Made by a program: the position numbers and the translations under genes. This document shows positions 18,934-28,344 of a stretch of 64,000 bases of DNA, one piece after another. Positions within the stretch are counted from its first letter, which is position 1. Every line of letters starts with the position of its first letter. Origin of the DNA: Pseudomonas sp. AL03 (GTDB lineage: Bacteria; Pseudomonadota; Gammaproteobacteria; Pseudomonadales; Pseudomonadaceae); NCBI RefSeq assembly GCF_029960815.1, contig NZ_JASBRE010000004.1, forward strand, positions 1-64,000. The letters run 5' to 3'. Below the pieces are notes generated by a model. The model saw only the letters and a list, made by a program, of their open reading frames with translations, did not search any database and was not told the DNA's origin.

Positions 18934-19299
18934 TTGTTTCGCTCCTATCGTTTCTAATTCTTGTGTTCCTGGTCCTGGGTCGAGTGCCCCGAATCCTAAG
19001 ATGCGCGATTAGCGCCAGACCGTGACTGACAAGTCAATCGTAACTATGTGTGTCTACGACCAAGGTCTAACCGCAGTTATTTGGTCCCTGCAAGGGTAAT
19101 GGCTTCTTAATAAAGCCAAAAAGAATTATTTCATTCTTTTTCATAACATTATGGAATATAGCCCCGCACTAGGCTTCTGAGCCGGACACAACGTATCGGC
19201 ACATAAGCTAATTCCTAAATGGTATTTTTTAGCCTTTTTTTAGATCGATTAGCTTTGACGCATTCCCCAAACGTCAATCCCTATCGAAAAGGCGACGCC
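18934..19299. other. Divergent intergenic region between oprD and broken tauA
   Basis: No gene is seen in this 366-bp AT-rich stretch. It contains a perfect 9-bp inverted repeat, AAAAAGAAT-tatttc-ATTCTTTTT (19118-19141), and TTATGGAATATA (19149-19160), which resembles a motif upstream of ssuE. It presumably carries the oprD promoter and the former tauA promoter. Confidence 0.5.
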
Positions 19300-19713
19300 A
19301 TGATGGCCAAACGCGCACTATCTAGTCGATTTGTTACAGTTTGTGTATCGCTCGCATTTTCTTTTACCGCCCATGCAGCGAACCTCACCGTCGGATATCA
19401 AACCGGTATCGACCCCAGCAAAGTCCCCTAGGCAGATGCACTGTACGAGAAAACCATCGGCCAGAAAAATGACTGGCGTCGTTTCAATAGCGGCCCGGAA
19501 GTGGTTACAGCCATTGCTTTCGGCGACGTGCAGATCGGCAACCGCGGCTCAGCCTTCCCGGATGCCAAGGCTCAACAGACCACCGCGCTGCTGGACAGCG
19601 GCACGGCGAAGGCCATTGGCGAAACGGCGAAGTTCTTGAAGGAACAAGGGAAGGTCGAGACGGTGCTGCCGGATTATTCGCCGTATGTCAGCGTGAGGTC
19701 CGTCACTGAATAA
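19300..19713 (+). pseudogene. tauA: Broken taurine-binding protein gene (tauA)
   Basis: The frame starts MMAKRALSSRF with a signal peptide ending AHAANL, then LTVGYQTGIDPSKVP, the TauA signature start. A TAG (19429-19431) interrupts it where Gln is expected. The same frame then resumes with ADALYEKTIGQKNDWRRF and EVVTAIAFGDVQIGN, and jumps straight to the C-terminal part (FPDAKAQQTTALL...LPDYSPYVS). About 190 residues of the binding domain are missing by an in-frame deletion; intact TauA is about 320 residues. AAAAGG remains before the ATG. No tauBCD follows; argA lies downstream in the opposite strand, so the rest of the tau operon has been lost from here. Confidence 0.88.
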
Positions 19714-19767
19714 CAGGCTGAACACCTGTGGCGAGGGGGCTTGTCGGACCGCCGCATCGCCACAGAG

Positions 19768-21066
19768 TTACAAGGTCTTTTCGAAGATCTTCGAATTACG
19801 CTGATAGTTGTATAGCGATGCCCGCGCCGACGGCAGGCGTTCAACGCTGCTCGGCACGAAACCACGCTCGCGAAACCAGTGAGCGGTCCGCGTAGTCAGT
19901 ACGAACAGGGTTTTCAACCCTTGCGCCCGGGCGCGGGTTTCGATGCGCTCCAGCAGCTCATCACCCCGACCGCCATGGCGGTAGTCCGGGTTCACGGCCA
20001 GACACGCCAACTCCCCCGCATCCGAATCAGCAATCTGATACAGCGCCGCACAGGCGATGATCATGCCTTCGCGTTCGACCACACTGAACTGTTCGATCTC
20101 ACGCTCCAGCACCTCACGGGAACGCCGCACCAGAATGCCCTGCTCTTCCAGCGGGCTGATCAAATCCAGCAAGCCGCCGACGTCTTCGATGGCCGCTTCG
20201 CGCACAATCTCGAATTGCTCCTGGGCCACCAGCGTACCGCCACCGTCACGGGTGAACAGTTCGGTCAGCAGCGCGCCGTCTTCGGCGTAGCTGACGATAT
20301 GACTGCGCGCCACACCACCGCGGCAGGCCTCAGCGGCCGCATCCAACAGCTCAGCCTGATAGTTGCTGCCCAGGCGCTGCAGATGCGCCGGCACTTGTTG
20401 CGGACGCAACTCACGAACCAGGCGACCGTTTTCATCGATCAGCCCCAGGTCGGCGCCGAACAACAGCAGCTTGTCCGCCCCCAGATCGATGGCCGCGCGA
20501 GTGGCGACGTCTTCGCAGGCGAGGTTGAAAATCTCACCAGTCGGCGAGTAACCCAGTGGCGACAGCAGCACGATGGAGCGTTCATCCAGCAGACGATTGA
20601 TGCCCTTGCGGTCGACCCGACGCACTTCGCCGGTGTGGTGATAGTCGACGCCTTCGAGCACGCCGATCGGCCGCGCCGTCACCAGGTTGCCGCCGGCCAC
20701 CCGCAGACGCGAGCCCTGCATCGGCGATGAAGCCATGTCCATGGACAGTCGCGCTTCGATGGCGATACGTAACTGGCCGACCGCATCGATCACGCACTCA
20801 AGGGTCGCGGCATCGGTGATGCGCATCCCATGGTGGTAATGCGGGGTCAGGCCGCGCGCAGTGAGGCGGGTTTCAATTTGCGGACGGGAACCGTGAACCA
20901 GCACCAGTCGCACGCCCAGGCTGTGCAACAGCACCAGGTCATGGACGATATTGCCGAAGTTCGGGTGCTCCACGCCGTCGCCGGGCAGCATGACGACGAA
21001 GGTGCAATCACGGTGGGCGTTGATGTAAGGCGAAGCATGACGAAGCCAATTAACGTAGTCGGGCAT
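19768..21066 (-). CDS. argA: N-acetylglutamate synthase
   Basis: This 432-residue enzyme acetylates glutamate with acetyl-CoA, the first step of arginine synthesis. The amino-acid-kinase-like N-terminal domain (VVMLPGDGVEHPNF, RLVLVHGSRPQIE) is followed by a GNAT acetyltransferase domain from about residue 285 (CLAVNPDYRHGGRGDELL). ATG 21066 (MPDYVNWLRHASPYINAH) was chosen over a frame start ten codons upstream because the family begins there and the length becomes exactly typical. It shares orientation with argE. Confidence 0.95.
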   Translation of the reverse strand: MPDYVNWLRHASPYINAHRDCTFVVMLPGDGVEHPNFGNIVHDLVLLHSLGVRLVLVHGSRPQIETRLTARGLTPHYHHGMRITDAATLECVIDAVGQLRIAIEARLSMDMASSPMQGSRLRVAGGNLVTARPIGVLEGVDYHHTGEVRRVDRKGINRLLDERSIVLLSPLGYSPTGEIFNLACEDVATRAAIDLGADKLLLFGADLGLIDENGRLVRELRPQQVPAHLQRLGSNYQAELLDAAAEACRGGVARSHIVSYAEDGALLTELFTRDGGGTLVAQEQFEIVREAAIEDVGGLLDLISPLEEQGILVRRSREVLEREIEQFSVVEREGMIIACAALYQIADSDAGELACLAVNPDYRHGGRGDELLERIETRARAQGLKTLFVLTTRTAHWFRERGFVPSSVERLPSARASLYNYQRNSKIFEKTL

Positions 21067-21201
21067 GAACCTGGGCCTGTAATAAATAGCAGCCAAAAAA
21101 TGGGCGAAACTGAAAACGCACAGCGGGCTGATGGTTATCGTCGGAACAGGCTTGGCGACACGCGCGCTCTCCTCATGAATACGGGTTGGGATGCTGGCAA
21201 T

Positions 21202-22359
21202 TTATCCGGCTTGGGCCGGCGTCAGGCAGTAATGTTCAATCAGTTGTCGTAATAGATGCACGGTAGGCTGCAAACGTGACATTTCGAGGTATTCACCCGG
21301 TTGGTGCGCACAGGCGATATCGCCAGGGCCGAGCACCAGTGTTTCGCAGCCAAGACGCTGAAGATAAGGCGCTTCGGTGCCGAACGCCACTGCTTCGGCG
21401 CGATGGCCGGTGAGCTTTTCCGCGACCCGGACCAATTCGGCGTCCTCGGCTTGCTCGAACGGCGGCACTTCGGGGAACAGCGGCGCGTAATCGATCTTCA
21501 CCTGATGCGACTCGGCAATGGGCTTGAGCTTCTGCAGAATCTCCGCGCGCAGGGCATTGGGGTCCATGCCCGGCAACGGACGCAGATCGAACTCCAGCGA
21601 ACACTGGCCACAAATGCGGTTGGGGTTATCGCCACCATGGATGCAGCCGAAATTCAGGGTCGGCGTCGGTACACCGAACTGCGGATTACGAAATTTGCGC
21701 TGCCACAGCAGGCGCAAACCGCGCAGTTCACCGATGGCGTCGTGCATGGCTTCGAGGGCGCTATGGCCGAGGCGCGGGTCCGAGGAATGGCCGCTCTGAC
21801 CGAGGATGTCGATGCGCTCCATCATAATGCCTTTGTGCATGCGGATCGGCTTTAGCCCGGTCGGCTCGCCGATGACAGCGGCACGGCCCAGTGGCCTCCC
21901 GGCTTCGGCCAGTGCGCGAGCGCCAGACATCGAGCTTTCTTCATCGCAAGTAGCGAGGATCAGCAGCGGTTGTTTGAACGGTTGGTCGAGCAGAGGAATG
22001 ACGGCTTCGATGGCCAGGGCGAAAAAACCCTTCATGTCGCAACTGCCCAGCCCGATCCAGCGGCCATCGACTTCGGTCAGCTTCAGCGGATCGGTCTGCC
22101 ACAGCGCGCCATCGAACGGCACGGTGTCACTGTGACCGGCCAGCACCAGGCCTCCGGGGCCAGAACCGAAACTGGCCAGCAGGTTGAATTTGCCGGGGCT
22201 GACCTGCTGGATGTCGCAGGTAAAACCCAGATCGCCGAGCCACGTCGCCAGCAGATCAATCACCGGGCGGTTGGATTGATCGAGGCTGGCCTGCGTACAG
22301 CTGACGGACGGCGTAGCGATCAGCGCAGCGAACTGATCTTTCATGGACGGCAAAGGCAT
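21202..22359 (-). CDS. argE: Acetylornithine deacetylase
   Basis: This 385-residue M20-family metallohydrolase releases ornithine from N-acetylornithine. Metal ligands and catalytic residues are visible: H76 and D78 in AGHSDTVP, D108 in GSCDMKG, E140/E141 in TCDEESS, and a late H in ACAHQPGEY. The start at 22359 has GGGAG upstream; the open frame continues to 22650 but has no family match there. It is followed by argA. Pseudomonas also recycles acetyl groups via ArgJ, so ArgE may be auxiliary. Confidence 0.93.
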   Translation of the reverse strand: MPLPSMKDQFAALIATPSVSCTQASLDQSNRPVIDLLATWLGDLGFTCDIQQVSPGKFNLLASFGSGPGGLVLAGHSDTVPFDGALWQTDPLKLTEVDGRWIGLGSCDMKGFFALAIEAVIPLLDQPFKQPLLILATCDEESSMSGARALAEAGRPLGRAAVIGEPTGLKPIRMHKGIMMERIDILGQSGHSSDPRLGHSALEAMHDAIGELRGLRLLWQRKFRNPQFGVPTPTLNFGCIHGGDNPNRICGQCSLEFDLRPLPGMDPNALRAEILQKLKPIAESHQVKIDYAPLFPEVPPFEQAEDAELVRVAEKLTGHRAEAVAFGTEAPYLQRLGCETLVLGPGDIACAHQPGEYLEMSRLQPTVHLLRQLIEHYCLTPAQAG

Positions 22360-22516
22360 CGCTGACTCCCAACTCCCGATGTGAAGTCCATCATAGAGCC
22401 ATCCGGCGACAGGAATAAACCGCCGCGGCGCGTAGGACGAATGAGTCCTGTACACTGCACGGCCTTGGCAGCCACACATTCCCCCGGCTGCGCTCCCGAT
22501 CCTGGATTTTCCGGCC

Positions 22517-23884
22517 ATGCAGAAAGAAACCGAAATCAAACTCCGCGTCAGCCGCGAAACCCTCGCTGCCCTGCGCGAGCACCCGCTCCTGAAAAAACGC
22601 AACAAAAGTGGCTGGGAACGCCGAGAACTGATGAACCAGTATTTCGACACGCCTGAGCGCGACCTGGCCCGCGCGAAGGTTGCCCTGCGCTTGCGCCGCG
22701 ATGGCGAAGAAGTGATTCAGACCCTCAAAACTCGTGGCCAGAGCGTCGCCGGACTGTCCGAACGTAACGAATACGACTGGAACCTGCCCAAAGCCAAGCT
22801 CGACGTGAAGAAACTCGACGGCGAATGCTGGCCCGAAGAACTCGCCGAGTTGGACAAGAAAACCCTGAAGGCGATCTTCACCACCGATTTCGTCCGCGAA
22901 CGCGCTGAAATCGCTTGGGGGCGCGGCAAGACCAAAGTGGTCATCGAAGCCGCGCTGGACCTCGGCCACGTGGTGGTTGGCAAGCGTAAAGAAGAAATCT
23001 GCGAACTGGAGCTGGAACTGCGCGAAGGCGAACCGGCCGCGTTGCTGGAACTGGCCGCCGAACTGGCCGCGACCCTGGCCCTGATGCCATGTGACATCAG
23101 CAAGGCTGAGCGCGGTTATCGCTTGTACGACGCCAACAGCTATTCATTGAGCCTGCCGGCGCCGCAGATCACCGCCGAAACCCCGCTGGATGACGCCTTC
23201 GCCGCGCTGAGCTGGCACTTGCTGAGCAGCAGCCAGCGTCTGGCCGAGCAGTATCGCTTCAACGGCCACTGGCGCCTGCTGCAGGACTGGGTCGAAAACC
23301 TGGCTGAATTGCGCGCGCTGCTCAGCAGCCTGGGTCAAGCCGCACCGCGTCAGTCGACGCACGATCTGCGCATCGCGCTGGATGCCTTGCTCGAAGACTG
23401 GCGTCCGCTGGTTCAAGCCGGGATAGATGACGAAGACGTGCGCAAAGCCGCGCCGGAGCAGTTCCTCGAAGAACTGGAAGATCCGCGTTGGGGCCTGTTC
23501 TCCTTGAACACTTCGCGTTGGTTGCTCGCCCGCACCTGGGCGGCCGATCGCAACGTCCGTGGCAATCGTCAGGGCGCTGCGCAATTGGGTAGCTGGTTGC
23601 CACGCCTGCTGGGTGAGGAAGCGACCTCCCTGCAGTTGCAGCGTTACCAGCAACAGCCGGAAGACCTGGCCGAACAACTGCCGCGCATCGAGCGCATCCA
23701 GGCCTGGCTGCACCACGCCCGCAGCGTGTTGGACATCCCGGAAATGGATCGCCTGTATGGTGAGCTGAAACAGCTTGCTCTGCTCGCTAACGAGCCGATC
23801 ACCGATGAATCGCTGGATGCGCGCAAGCAGCAGGCGATTGCGGTTTATCAAAATCGCGCCTGGAAAATGCTGCTGCGTATGTAA
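22517..23884 (+). CDS. CYTH-CHAD inorganic triphosphatase (YgiF type)
   Basis: This 455-residue protein starts with the CYTH signature ExExK (MQKETEIKLR), which binds triphosphate and Mg2+. The N-terminal 200 residues form the CYTH tunnel domain (KVALRLRRDGEEVIQTLKTRG), followed by an alpha-helical CHAD domain rich in His and Arg (about 220-455). Such proteins hydrolyse tripolyphosphate and CHAD modules bind polyphosphate. ppx and ppk lie 30 kb away in this window. No clear ribosome site precedes the ATG. It diverges from argE. Confidence 0.9.
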   Translation: MQKETEIKLRVSRETLAALREHPLLKKRNKSGWERRELMNQYFDTPERDLARAKVALRLRRDGEEVIQTLKTRGQSVAGLSERNEYDWNLPKAKLDVKKLDGECWPEELAELDKKTLKAIFTTDFVRERAEIAWGRGKTKVVIEAALDLGHVVVGKRKEEICELELELREGEPAALLELAAELAATLALMPCDISKAERGYRLYDANSYSLSLPAPQITAETPLDDAFAALSWHLLSSSQRLAEQYRFNGHWRLLQDWVENLAELRALLSSLGQAAPRQSTHDLRIALDALLEDWRPLVQAGIDDEDVRKAAPEQFLEELEDPRWGLFSLNTSRWLLARTWAADRNVRGNRQGAAQLGSWLPRLLGEEATSLQLQRYQQQPEDLAEQLPRIERIQAWLHHARSVLDIPEMDRLYGELKQLALLANEPITDESLDARKQQAIAVYQNRAWKMLLRM

Positions 23885-23890
23885 CACCGC

Positions 23891-23959
23891 CTTCGCGGGC
23901 AAGCCTCGCTCCTACAGAGGATCACCGAAATCCTGTAGGAGCGAGGCTTGCCCGCGAAG
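23891..23959. repeat. REP-type inverted pair (CTTCGCGGGCAAGCC)
   Basis: CTTCGCGGGCAAGCCTCGCT-CCTACA and its complement are perfect 26-bp arms separated by 17 bp. The motif is characteristic of abundant fluorescens-group REP/REPIN elements. It lies between the convergent CYTH-CHAD and Lrp-type genes. Confidence 0.9.
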
Positions 23960-23984
23960 AGGCCAGCCCATTCACCGCAAAACC

Positions 23985-24449
23985 TCAGACCGGCAAACTC
24001 GTCGTGGACTTGATTTCCGACAACGCCACGATCGAGTTAACCTCCTGAATCCCCGGCACCATCGACAGCTTCTCGAAGAAGAAGCGCTCATACGCTTCGA
24101 TGTCCGCCGTGACGATGCGCAGCAAGAAATCCACCGATCCCATCAGCACATAACACTCCAGTACTTCGGGAAAGCCGCGAATCGCCTCGGTGAACTCGGT
24201 GAAGTTCGAACGCCCGTGAGCGTTGAGTTTTATTTCAGCGAAGATCTGCGTGTTAAGCCCGATCTTCTTGCGATCAAGCAACGTCACCTGCCCGCGAATG
24301 ATCCCCTCTTCCTTCATCCGCTGAATCCGTCGCCAGCACGGTGACTGCGAGAGCCCCACCTGTTCGGCGATCTGTGCGCTGGAGAGTGAGGCGTCCTCTT
24401 GCAGCAACGCGAGAATCTTGCGGTCGTAGCCATCCAGCTCGCTATGCAT
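23985..24449 (-). CDS. Lrp/AsnC-family transcriptional regulator
   Basis: This 154-residue regulator has an N-terminal winged helix (LDGYDRKILALLQEDASLS, then AEQVGLSQSPCWRRIQRM) and a C-terminal RAM/ACT-like effector domain (VLECYVLMGSVDFLLRIV). It is full length. AAAGG precedes the ATG. It is transcribed away from the small unknown gene at 24576, which it may control as Lrp-family regulators often do with a divergent neighbour; target and amino-acid effector are unknown. Confidence 0.9.
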   Translation of the reverse strand: MHSELDGYDRKILALLQEDASLSSAQIAEQVGLSQSPCWRRIQRMKEEGIIRGQVTLLDRKKIGLNTQIFAEIKLNAHGRSNFTEFTEAIRGFPEVLECYVLMGSVDFLLRIVTADIEAYERFFFEKLSMVPGIQEVNSIVALSEIKSTTSLPV

Positions 24450-24575
24450 AAAAAAACCTTTGATCGATAACTTTACGAATCAAGCAATTCAAATAACTGC
24501 CAATAATCCCAATCATAGATAAGAAATGCCGGGCACCTAATGTAAAAATTCCTCCAGTGATTTTGGAGTCCGACC

Positions 24576-24914
24576 ATGCCGCATCTAGAAGCCGTGAACA
24601 CCCCGCACACCCGCGCCGATGTCTGGAACGTCAGTAACGTCCACTGCCGCGTTCACTATCAATTGCTGGCCGAGGCCGAACCGGATCTGCTGTGCCGGGC
24701 ACTCAACCTGTTCGCCTTACAGTGCCTGACACCGGTGCAGGTCAACGTGCAGCGTATGGACGATCTGCTGTCGATCGACATCGTGATAGACGGTCTGAGC
24801 TGGCACCGCGCCCAAGTGATCGCGGAAAAATTACGTAACCTGATCAGCGTCTGTTCGGTTGAGCTGCAAGCGGCTGATTGCGCGTGGGATGAACCGGCTC
24901 AGGCGGCAGGCTGA
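24576..24914 (+). CDS. Small protein of unknown function, possibly ACT-like
   Basis: This 112-residue protein has a good ribosome site (GGAG) and normal Pseudomonas codon use. I do not recognise the family. The C-terminal half reads CLTPVQVNVQRMDDLLSIDIV then IAEKLRNLISVCSVEL. This beta-alpha-beta pattern with a terminal strand pairing is reminiscent of ACT domains such as the small acetolactate-synthase subunit, which is inference only. It diverges from an Lrp-family regulator with a 126-bp AT-rich gap, suggesting amino-acid-responsive expression. Confidence 0.75.
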   Translation: MPHLEAVNTPHTRADVWNVSNVHCRVHYQLLAEAEPDLLCRALNLFALQCLTPVQVNVQRMDDLLSIDIVIDGLSWHRAQVIAEKLRNLISVCSVELQAADCAWDEPAQAAG

Positions 24915-25004
24915 AAAAACTCGACACGGCTTCGTCGGGTAGTGGCCCAACGGTCTGCGGGTCCGCGACTATCCTTTGCGAACTGTTGTTCATGAGGAGC
25001 CCGC

Positions 25005-26789
25005 ATGTCCGTTCAACTTACCATTCAGGACCGCTGGCTGGATCTCAATGATTTGCTGCGTGAACTGGTCGCCCAAGGCTTTATCAGCCAGGACGCGGCC
25101 GAACACGCGCTCAATGCTCGACGCCGTCACGCCGCCAATGGCCAGATGCACCCACTGGAATTCATCGCCAGCCAACACCTGGACGATTTCAGCCGTCCCG
25201 GCAAACACCTCGACCTGGAAAGCCTGACGCTTTGGCTGTCGCAGCAGGCCGGCCAGCCATATCTGCGAATCGATCCGCTGAAAATCAACGTCGCGGCGAT
25301 TACGCCGCTGATGTCCTACGCCTTCGCCCAGCGCCACAAGATTCTTGCGGTCTCCATCGACCGCGACGCGGTGACCGTGGCCAGCGCCCAGCCCTACGTC
25401 ACCGGCTGGGAAGCCGACCTGACCCACGTGCTGAAACTGCCGATCAAGCGTGTGGTGGCCAACCCGGTCGACATCCAGCGCTTCAGCGTGGAGTTCTTCC
25501 GCCTGGCCAAATCGGTCAGTGGCGCGACCAACGCCGATCAGCAGATGAGCACCTTGGGCAACTTCGAGCAGCTGCTTAACCTCGGCGCCAGCGACCAGGA
25601 ACCGGACGCGAACGACGCGCACATCGTCAACATCGTCGATTGGTTATTCCAGTACGCGTTCCAGCAACGCGCCAGCGACATCCACATCGAACCCCGGCGC
25701 GAACAAGGCACGGTGCGCTTTCGCATCGACGGCGTGCTGCACAACGTCTATCAATTTCCGCCACAAGTGACCATGGCCATTGTCAGCCGCCTGAAAAGCC
25801 TCGGGCGGATGAACGTCGCGGAAAAACGCAAACCCCAGGACGGACGGGTCAAGACCAAAACCCCGGACGGTGGCGAAGTCGAGCTGCGGCTATCGACATT
25901 GCCCACCGCATTCGGCGAAAAAATGGTCATGCGGATCTTCGACCCGGAGGTACTGCTCAAGGACTTTGATCAGCTGGGCTTCTCCGCCGATGACTTGCGC
26001 CGCTGGCAGGACATGACTAGCCAGCCCAACGGCATCATTTTGGTCACCGGGCCGACCGGCTCCGGCAAAACCACCACGCTTTACACCACGCTAAAGAAAC
26101 TGGCGACGTCAGAGGTCAACCTCTGCACCATCGAAGACCCGATCGAAATGGTCGAGCCGGCGTTCAATCAGATGCAGGTCCAACACAACATCGACCTGAC
26201 CTTCGCCGCCGGTGTGCGCGCACTGATGCGACAGGATCCGGACATCATCATGATCGGCGAGATCCGTGACCTCGAAACCGCAGAAATGGCGATCCAGGCC
26301 GCGCTCACTGGTCACTTGGTGCTGTCGACGCTGCACACCAACGATGCGCCGAGCGCGATCAGCCGCTTGCTGGAGCTGGGCGTGCCGCATTACTTGATCA
26401 AGGCCACGGTGCTCGGCGTCATGGCCCAGCGCCTGGTCCGCACCTTGTGCCCGCATTGCAAGGCGCCGCTGACGCTGGGTGAAGAAGACTGGCAAACCTT
26501 GACCCGCCCCTGGCAGGCACCGTTGCCGAACAACGCACAGCGCGCCATTGGTTGCCTGGAATGCCGCGATACCGGTTACCGCGGCCGCGCCGGGGTCTAC
26601 GAAATCATGCAGCTGACAGACGGCGTCAAAGCGCTGATCAACCCCGACACCGATTTGCTGGCAGTGCGGCGTCAGGCGTTCAAGGAAGGCATGCGCAGTT
26701 TGCGGTTGTCAGGGGCGCAAAAAGTGGCGGCCGGTTTAACGACGATTGAGGAGGTCTTGCGGGTGACGCCGCAGAGCGAGCAGAAATGA
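25005..26789 (+). CDS. GspE/PilB-family secretion ATPase, solitary
   Basis: This 594-residue ATPase has an N-terminal GspE/PilB domain (residues 1-160), Walker A GPTGSGKTT (349-357), the Asp box/Walker B region RQDPDIIMIGEIRD (about 409-422), a His box near STLHTNDAPSA, and a four-Cys zinc module (LCPHCK ... GCLECRDTGY). GAGGAG precedes the ATG. Such ATPases drive type II secretion or type IV pilus assembly, but no gsp or pil partners lie nearby. It may serve a system encoded elsewhere. Confidence 0.9.
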   Translation: MSVQLTIQDRWLDLNDLLRELVAQGFISQDAAEHALNARRRHAANGQMHPLEFIASQHLDDFSRPGKHLDLESLTLWLSQQAGQPYLRIDPLKINVAAITPLMSYAFAQRHKILAVSIDRDAVTVASAQPYVTGWEADLTHVLKLPIKRVVANPVDIQRFSVEFFRLAKSVSGATNADQQMSTLGNFEQLLNLGASDQEPDANDAHIVNIVDWLFQYAFQQRASDIHIEPRREQGTVRFRIDGVLHNVYQFPPQVTMAIVSRLKSLGRMNVAEKRKPQDGRVKTKTPDGGEVELRLSTLPTAFGEKMVMRIFDPEVLLKDFDQLGFSADDLRRWQDMTSQPNGIILVTGPTGSGKTTTLYTTLKKLATSEVNLCTIEDPIEMVEPAFNQMQVQHNIDLTFAAGVRALMRQDPDIIMIGEIRDLETAEMAIQAALTGHLVLSTLHTNDAPSAISRLLELGVPHYLIKATVLGVMAQRLVRTLCPHCKAPLTLGEEDWQTLTRPWQAPLPNNAQRAIGCLECRDTGYRGRAGVYEIMQLTDGVKALINPDTDLLAVRRQAFKEGMRSLRLSGAQKVAAGLTTIEEVLRVTPQSEQK

Positions 26790-26897
26790 AGCCTTTTATG
26801 TCTCCTGATGATGCGAGGGCCGACTAACGGTTCTTATCCCCAACCGGCGCCGCTACACTCCTGCGATCGCAACTTCATTGATCAACAGGGAATCGTT

Positions 26898-27818
26898 ATG
26901 CAGATCGGTAGCGTGCTTTTACTTTTTGTCGGCCTGGTGGTCGCCATTCTGTTCATGGGTTTCAAGGTCGTGCCTCAGGGGTACCAATGGACGGTCGAAC
27001 GTTTCGGCCGCTACACCAACACGCTCAAGCCCGGCCTGAACATCATCATTCCGGTGATGGACCGCATCGGTCGCAAGATCAACGTCATGGAAAGCGTGCT
27101 GGATATTCCGCCCCAGGAAGTCATCACTGCCGACAACGCCACGGTGCAGATCGATGCCGTGTGCTTTTTCCAGGTGGTCAACACCGCCCAGGCCGCCTAC
27201 GAGGTCAACAACCTCGAACACGCGATCCGCAACCTGCTGCAAACCAACATCCGTACCGTGCTCGGCTCCATGGAGCTGGACGCGATGCTCAGCCAGCGTG
27301 ACGGGATCAACGAAAAACTGCTGCGCACCGTCGATGAAGCCACGGCGCCGTGGGGCATCAAGATCACCCGGATCGAGATCAAGGACATCAGCCCGCCGGC
27401 GGACTTGATGGCTGCAATGTCGGGGCAGATGAAAGCCGAGCGGATCAAGCGCGCGCAAATTCTTGAAGCCGAAGGCCTGCGTGCCGCGGCGATTCTGACT
27501 GCCGAAGGCAAGAAACAGGCACAAATCCTGGAGGCCGAAGGTGGCCGTCAGGCAGCGTTCCTTGAGGCCGAAGCCCGTGAACGCCAGGCCGAAGCCGAAG
27601 CCCAGGCCACCAAAGTGGTGTCCGAAGCCATCGCTGGCGGCAACGTGCAGGCCGTCAATTACTTCGTCGCGCAGAAGTACATCGATGCGCTGGGCAAACT
27701 GGCCTCGGCCAACAACAGCAAAGTGATTCTGATGCCGCTCGAGGCCAGCTCGATGATCGGCGCAGTCGGCGGCATCGGCGAAATCGTCAAGGCCACGTTC
27801 GATAACAAGAAAGCCTGA
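26898..27818 (+). CDS. SPFH/band 7 membrane protein (QmcA type)
   Basis: This 306-residue protein has an N-terminal membrane anchor ([20 protein letters not shown]), then the SPFH domain ([22 protein letters not shown]...) and an Ala/Glu-rich coiled coil (about 200-250, [21 protein letters not shown]). ATG 26898 begins just before the anchor; the frame extends 30 codons upstream without hydrophobic or family sequence. It precedes an NfeD-like gene by 8 bp, the usual stomatin-NfeD pairing involved in membrane organisation or protein quality control. Confidence 0.92.
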   Translation: MQIGSVLLLFVGLVVAILFMGFKVVPQGYQWTVERFGRYTNTLKPGLNIIIPVMDRIGRKINVMESVLDIPPQEVITADNATVQIDAVCFFQVVNTAQAAYEVNNLEHAIRNLLQTNIRTVLGSMELDAMLSQRDGINEKLLRTVDEATAPWGIKITRIEIKDISPPADLMAAMSGQMKAERIKRAQILEAEGLRAAAILTAEGKKQAQILEAEGGRQAAFLEAEARERQAEAEAQATKVVSEAIAGGNVQAVNYFVAQKYIDALGKLASANNSKVILMPLEASSMIGAVGGIGEIVKATFDNKKA

Positions 27819-27826
27819 GGCACGAT

Positions 27827-28276
27827 ATGTGGGCATTCCTGCAGCATTTATCGTTCTGGGACTGGCTGGCATTAGGCACCGTGCTGCTGATTCTCGAAGT
27901 GTTCGGCGCCGGTGGCTACTTGCTGTGGATCGGTATGGCAGCCGCCGCCGTTGGCGTACTGATTTATGCAGCGCCGGACATCACCTGGGAATTGCAGTTT
28001 CTGCTGTTCGGCCTGCTGTCGATCGCTACCGCCCTGTACTGGTGGAGACGCCAGCGTAGCGCGGTGCGGATGAGTGATCAGCCGAACCTCAATCTGCGCG
28101 GTCAGGAATTGATCGGTAAAACCTTTGTGGTACATGAAGCGATTGTCGACGGTCGCGGCAAGATCAAGGTCGCCGACGGCGTGTGGATGGCCCGAGGGCC
28201 TGACGCCGCAGCGGGCCGCCGCGTTCGGGTGATCGGGCAGCAAGGGGCTATTTTGCTGGTTGAACCGGCTGAATGA
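27827..28276 (+). CDS. NfeD-like membrane protein
   Basis: This 149-residue protein has two or three membrane segments (LALGTVLLILEVFGAGGYLLW, AAAAVGVLIYAAP, LLFGLLSIATALYWW) followed by a soluble OB-fold NfeD domain (NLRGQELIGKTFVVHEAIVDGRG...). It is the short, protease-less NfeD form and probably partners the SPFH protein immediately upstream. GAGG precedes the ATG. Confidence 0.9.
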   Translation: MWAFLQHLSFWDWLALGTVLLILEVFGAGGYLLWIGMAAAAVGVLIYAAPDITWELQFLLFGLLSIATALYWWRRQRSAVRMSDQPNLNLRGQELIGKTFVVHEAIVDGRGKIKVADGVWMARGPDAAAGRRVRVIGQQGAILLVEPAE

Positions 28277-28344
28277 GCCGTTACGGAACTCGACGGGGTG
28301 ATTAGCAATCCAAGGCCGTAGATAACCCAGTGGAGTCACCCCTC

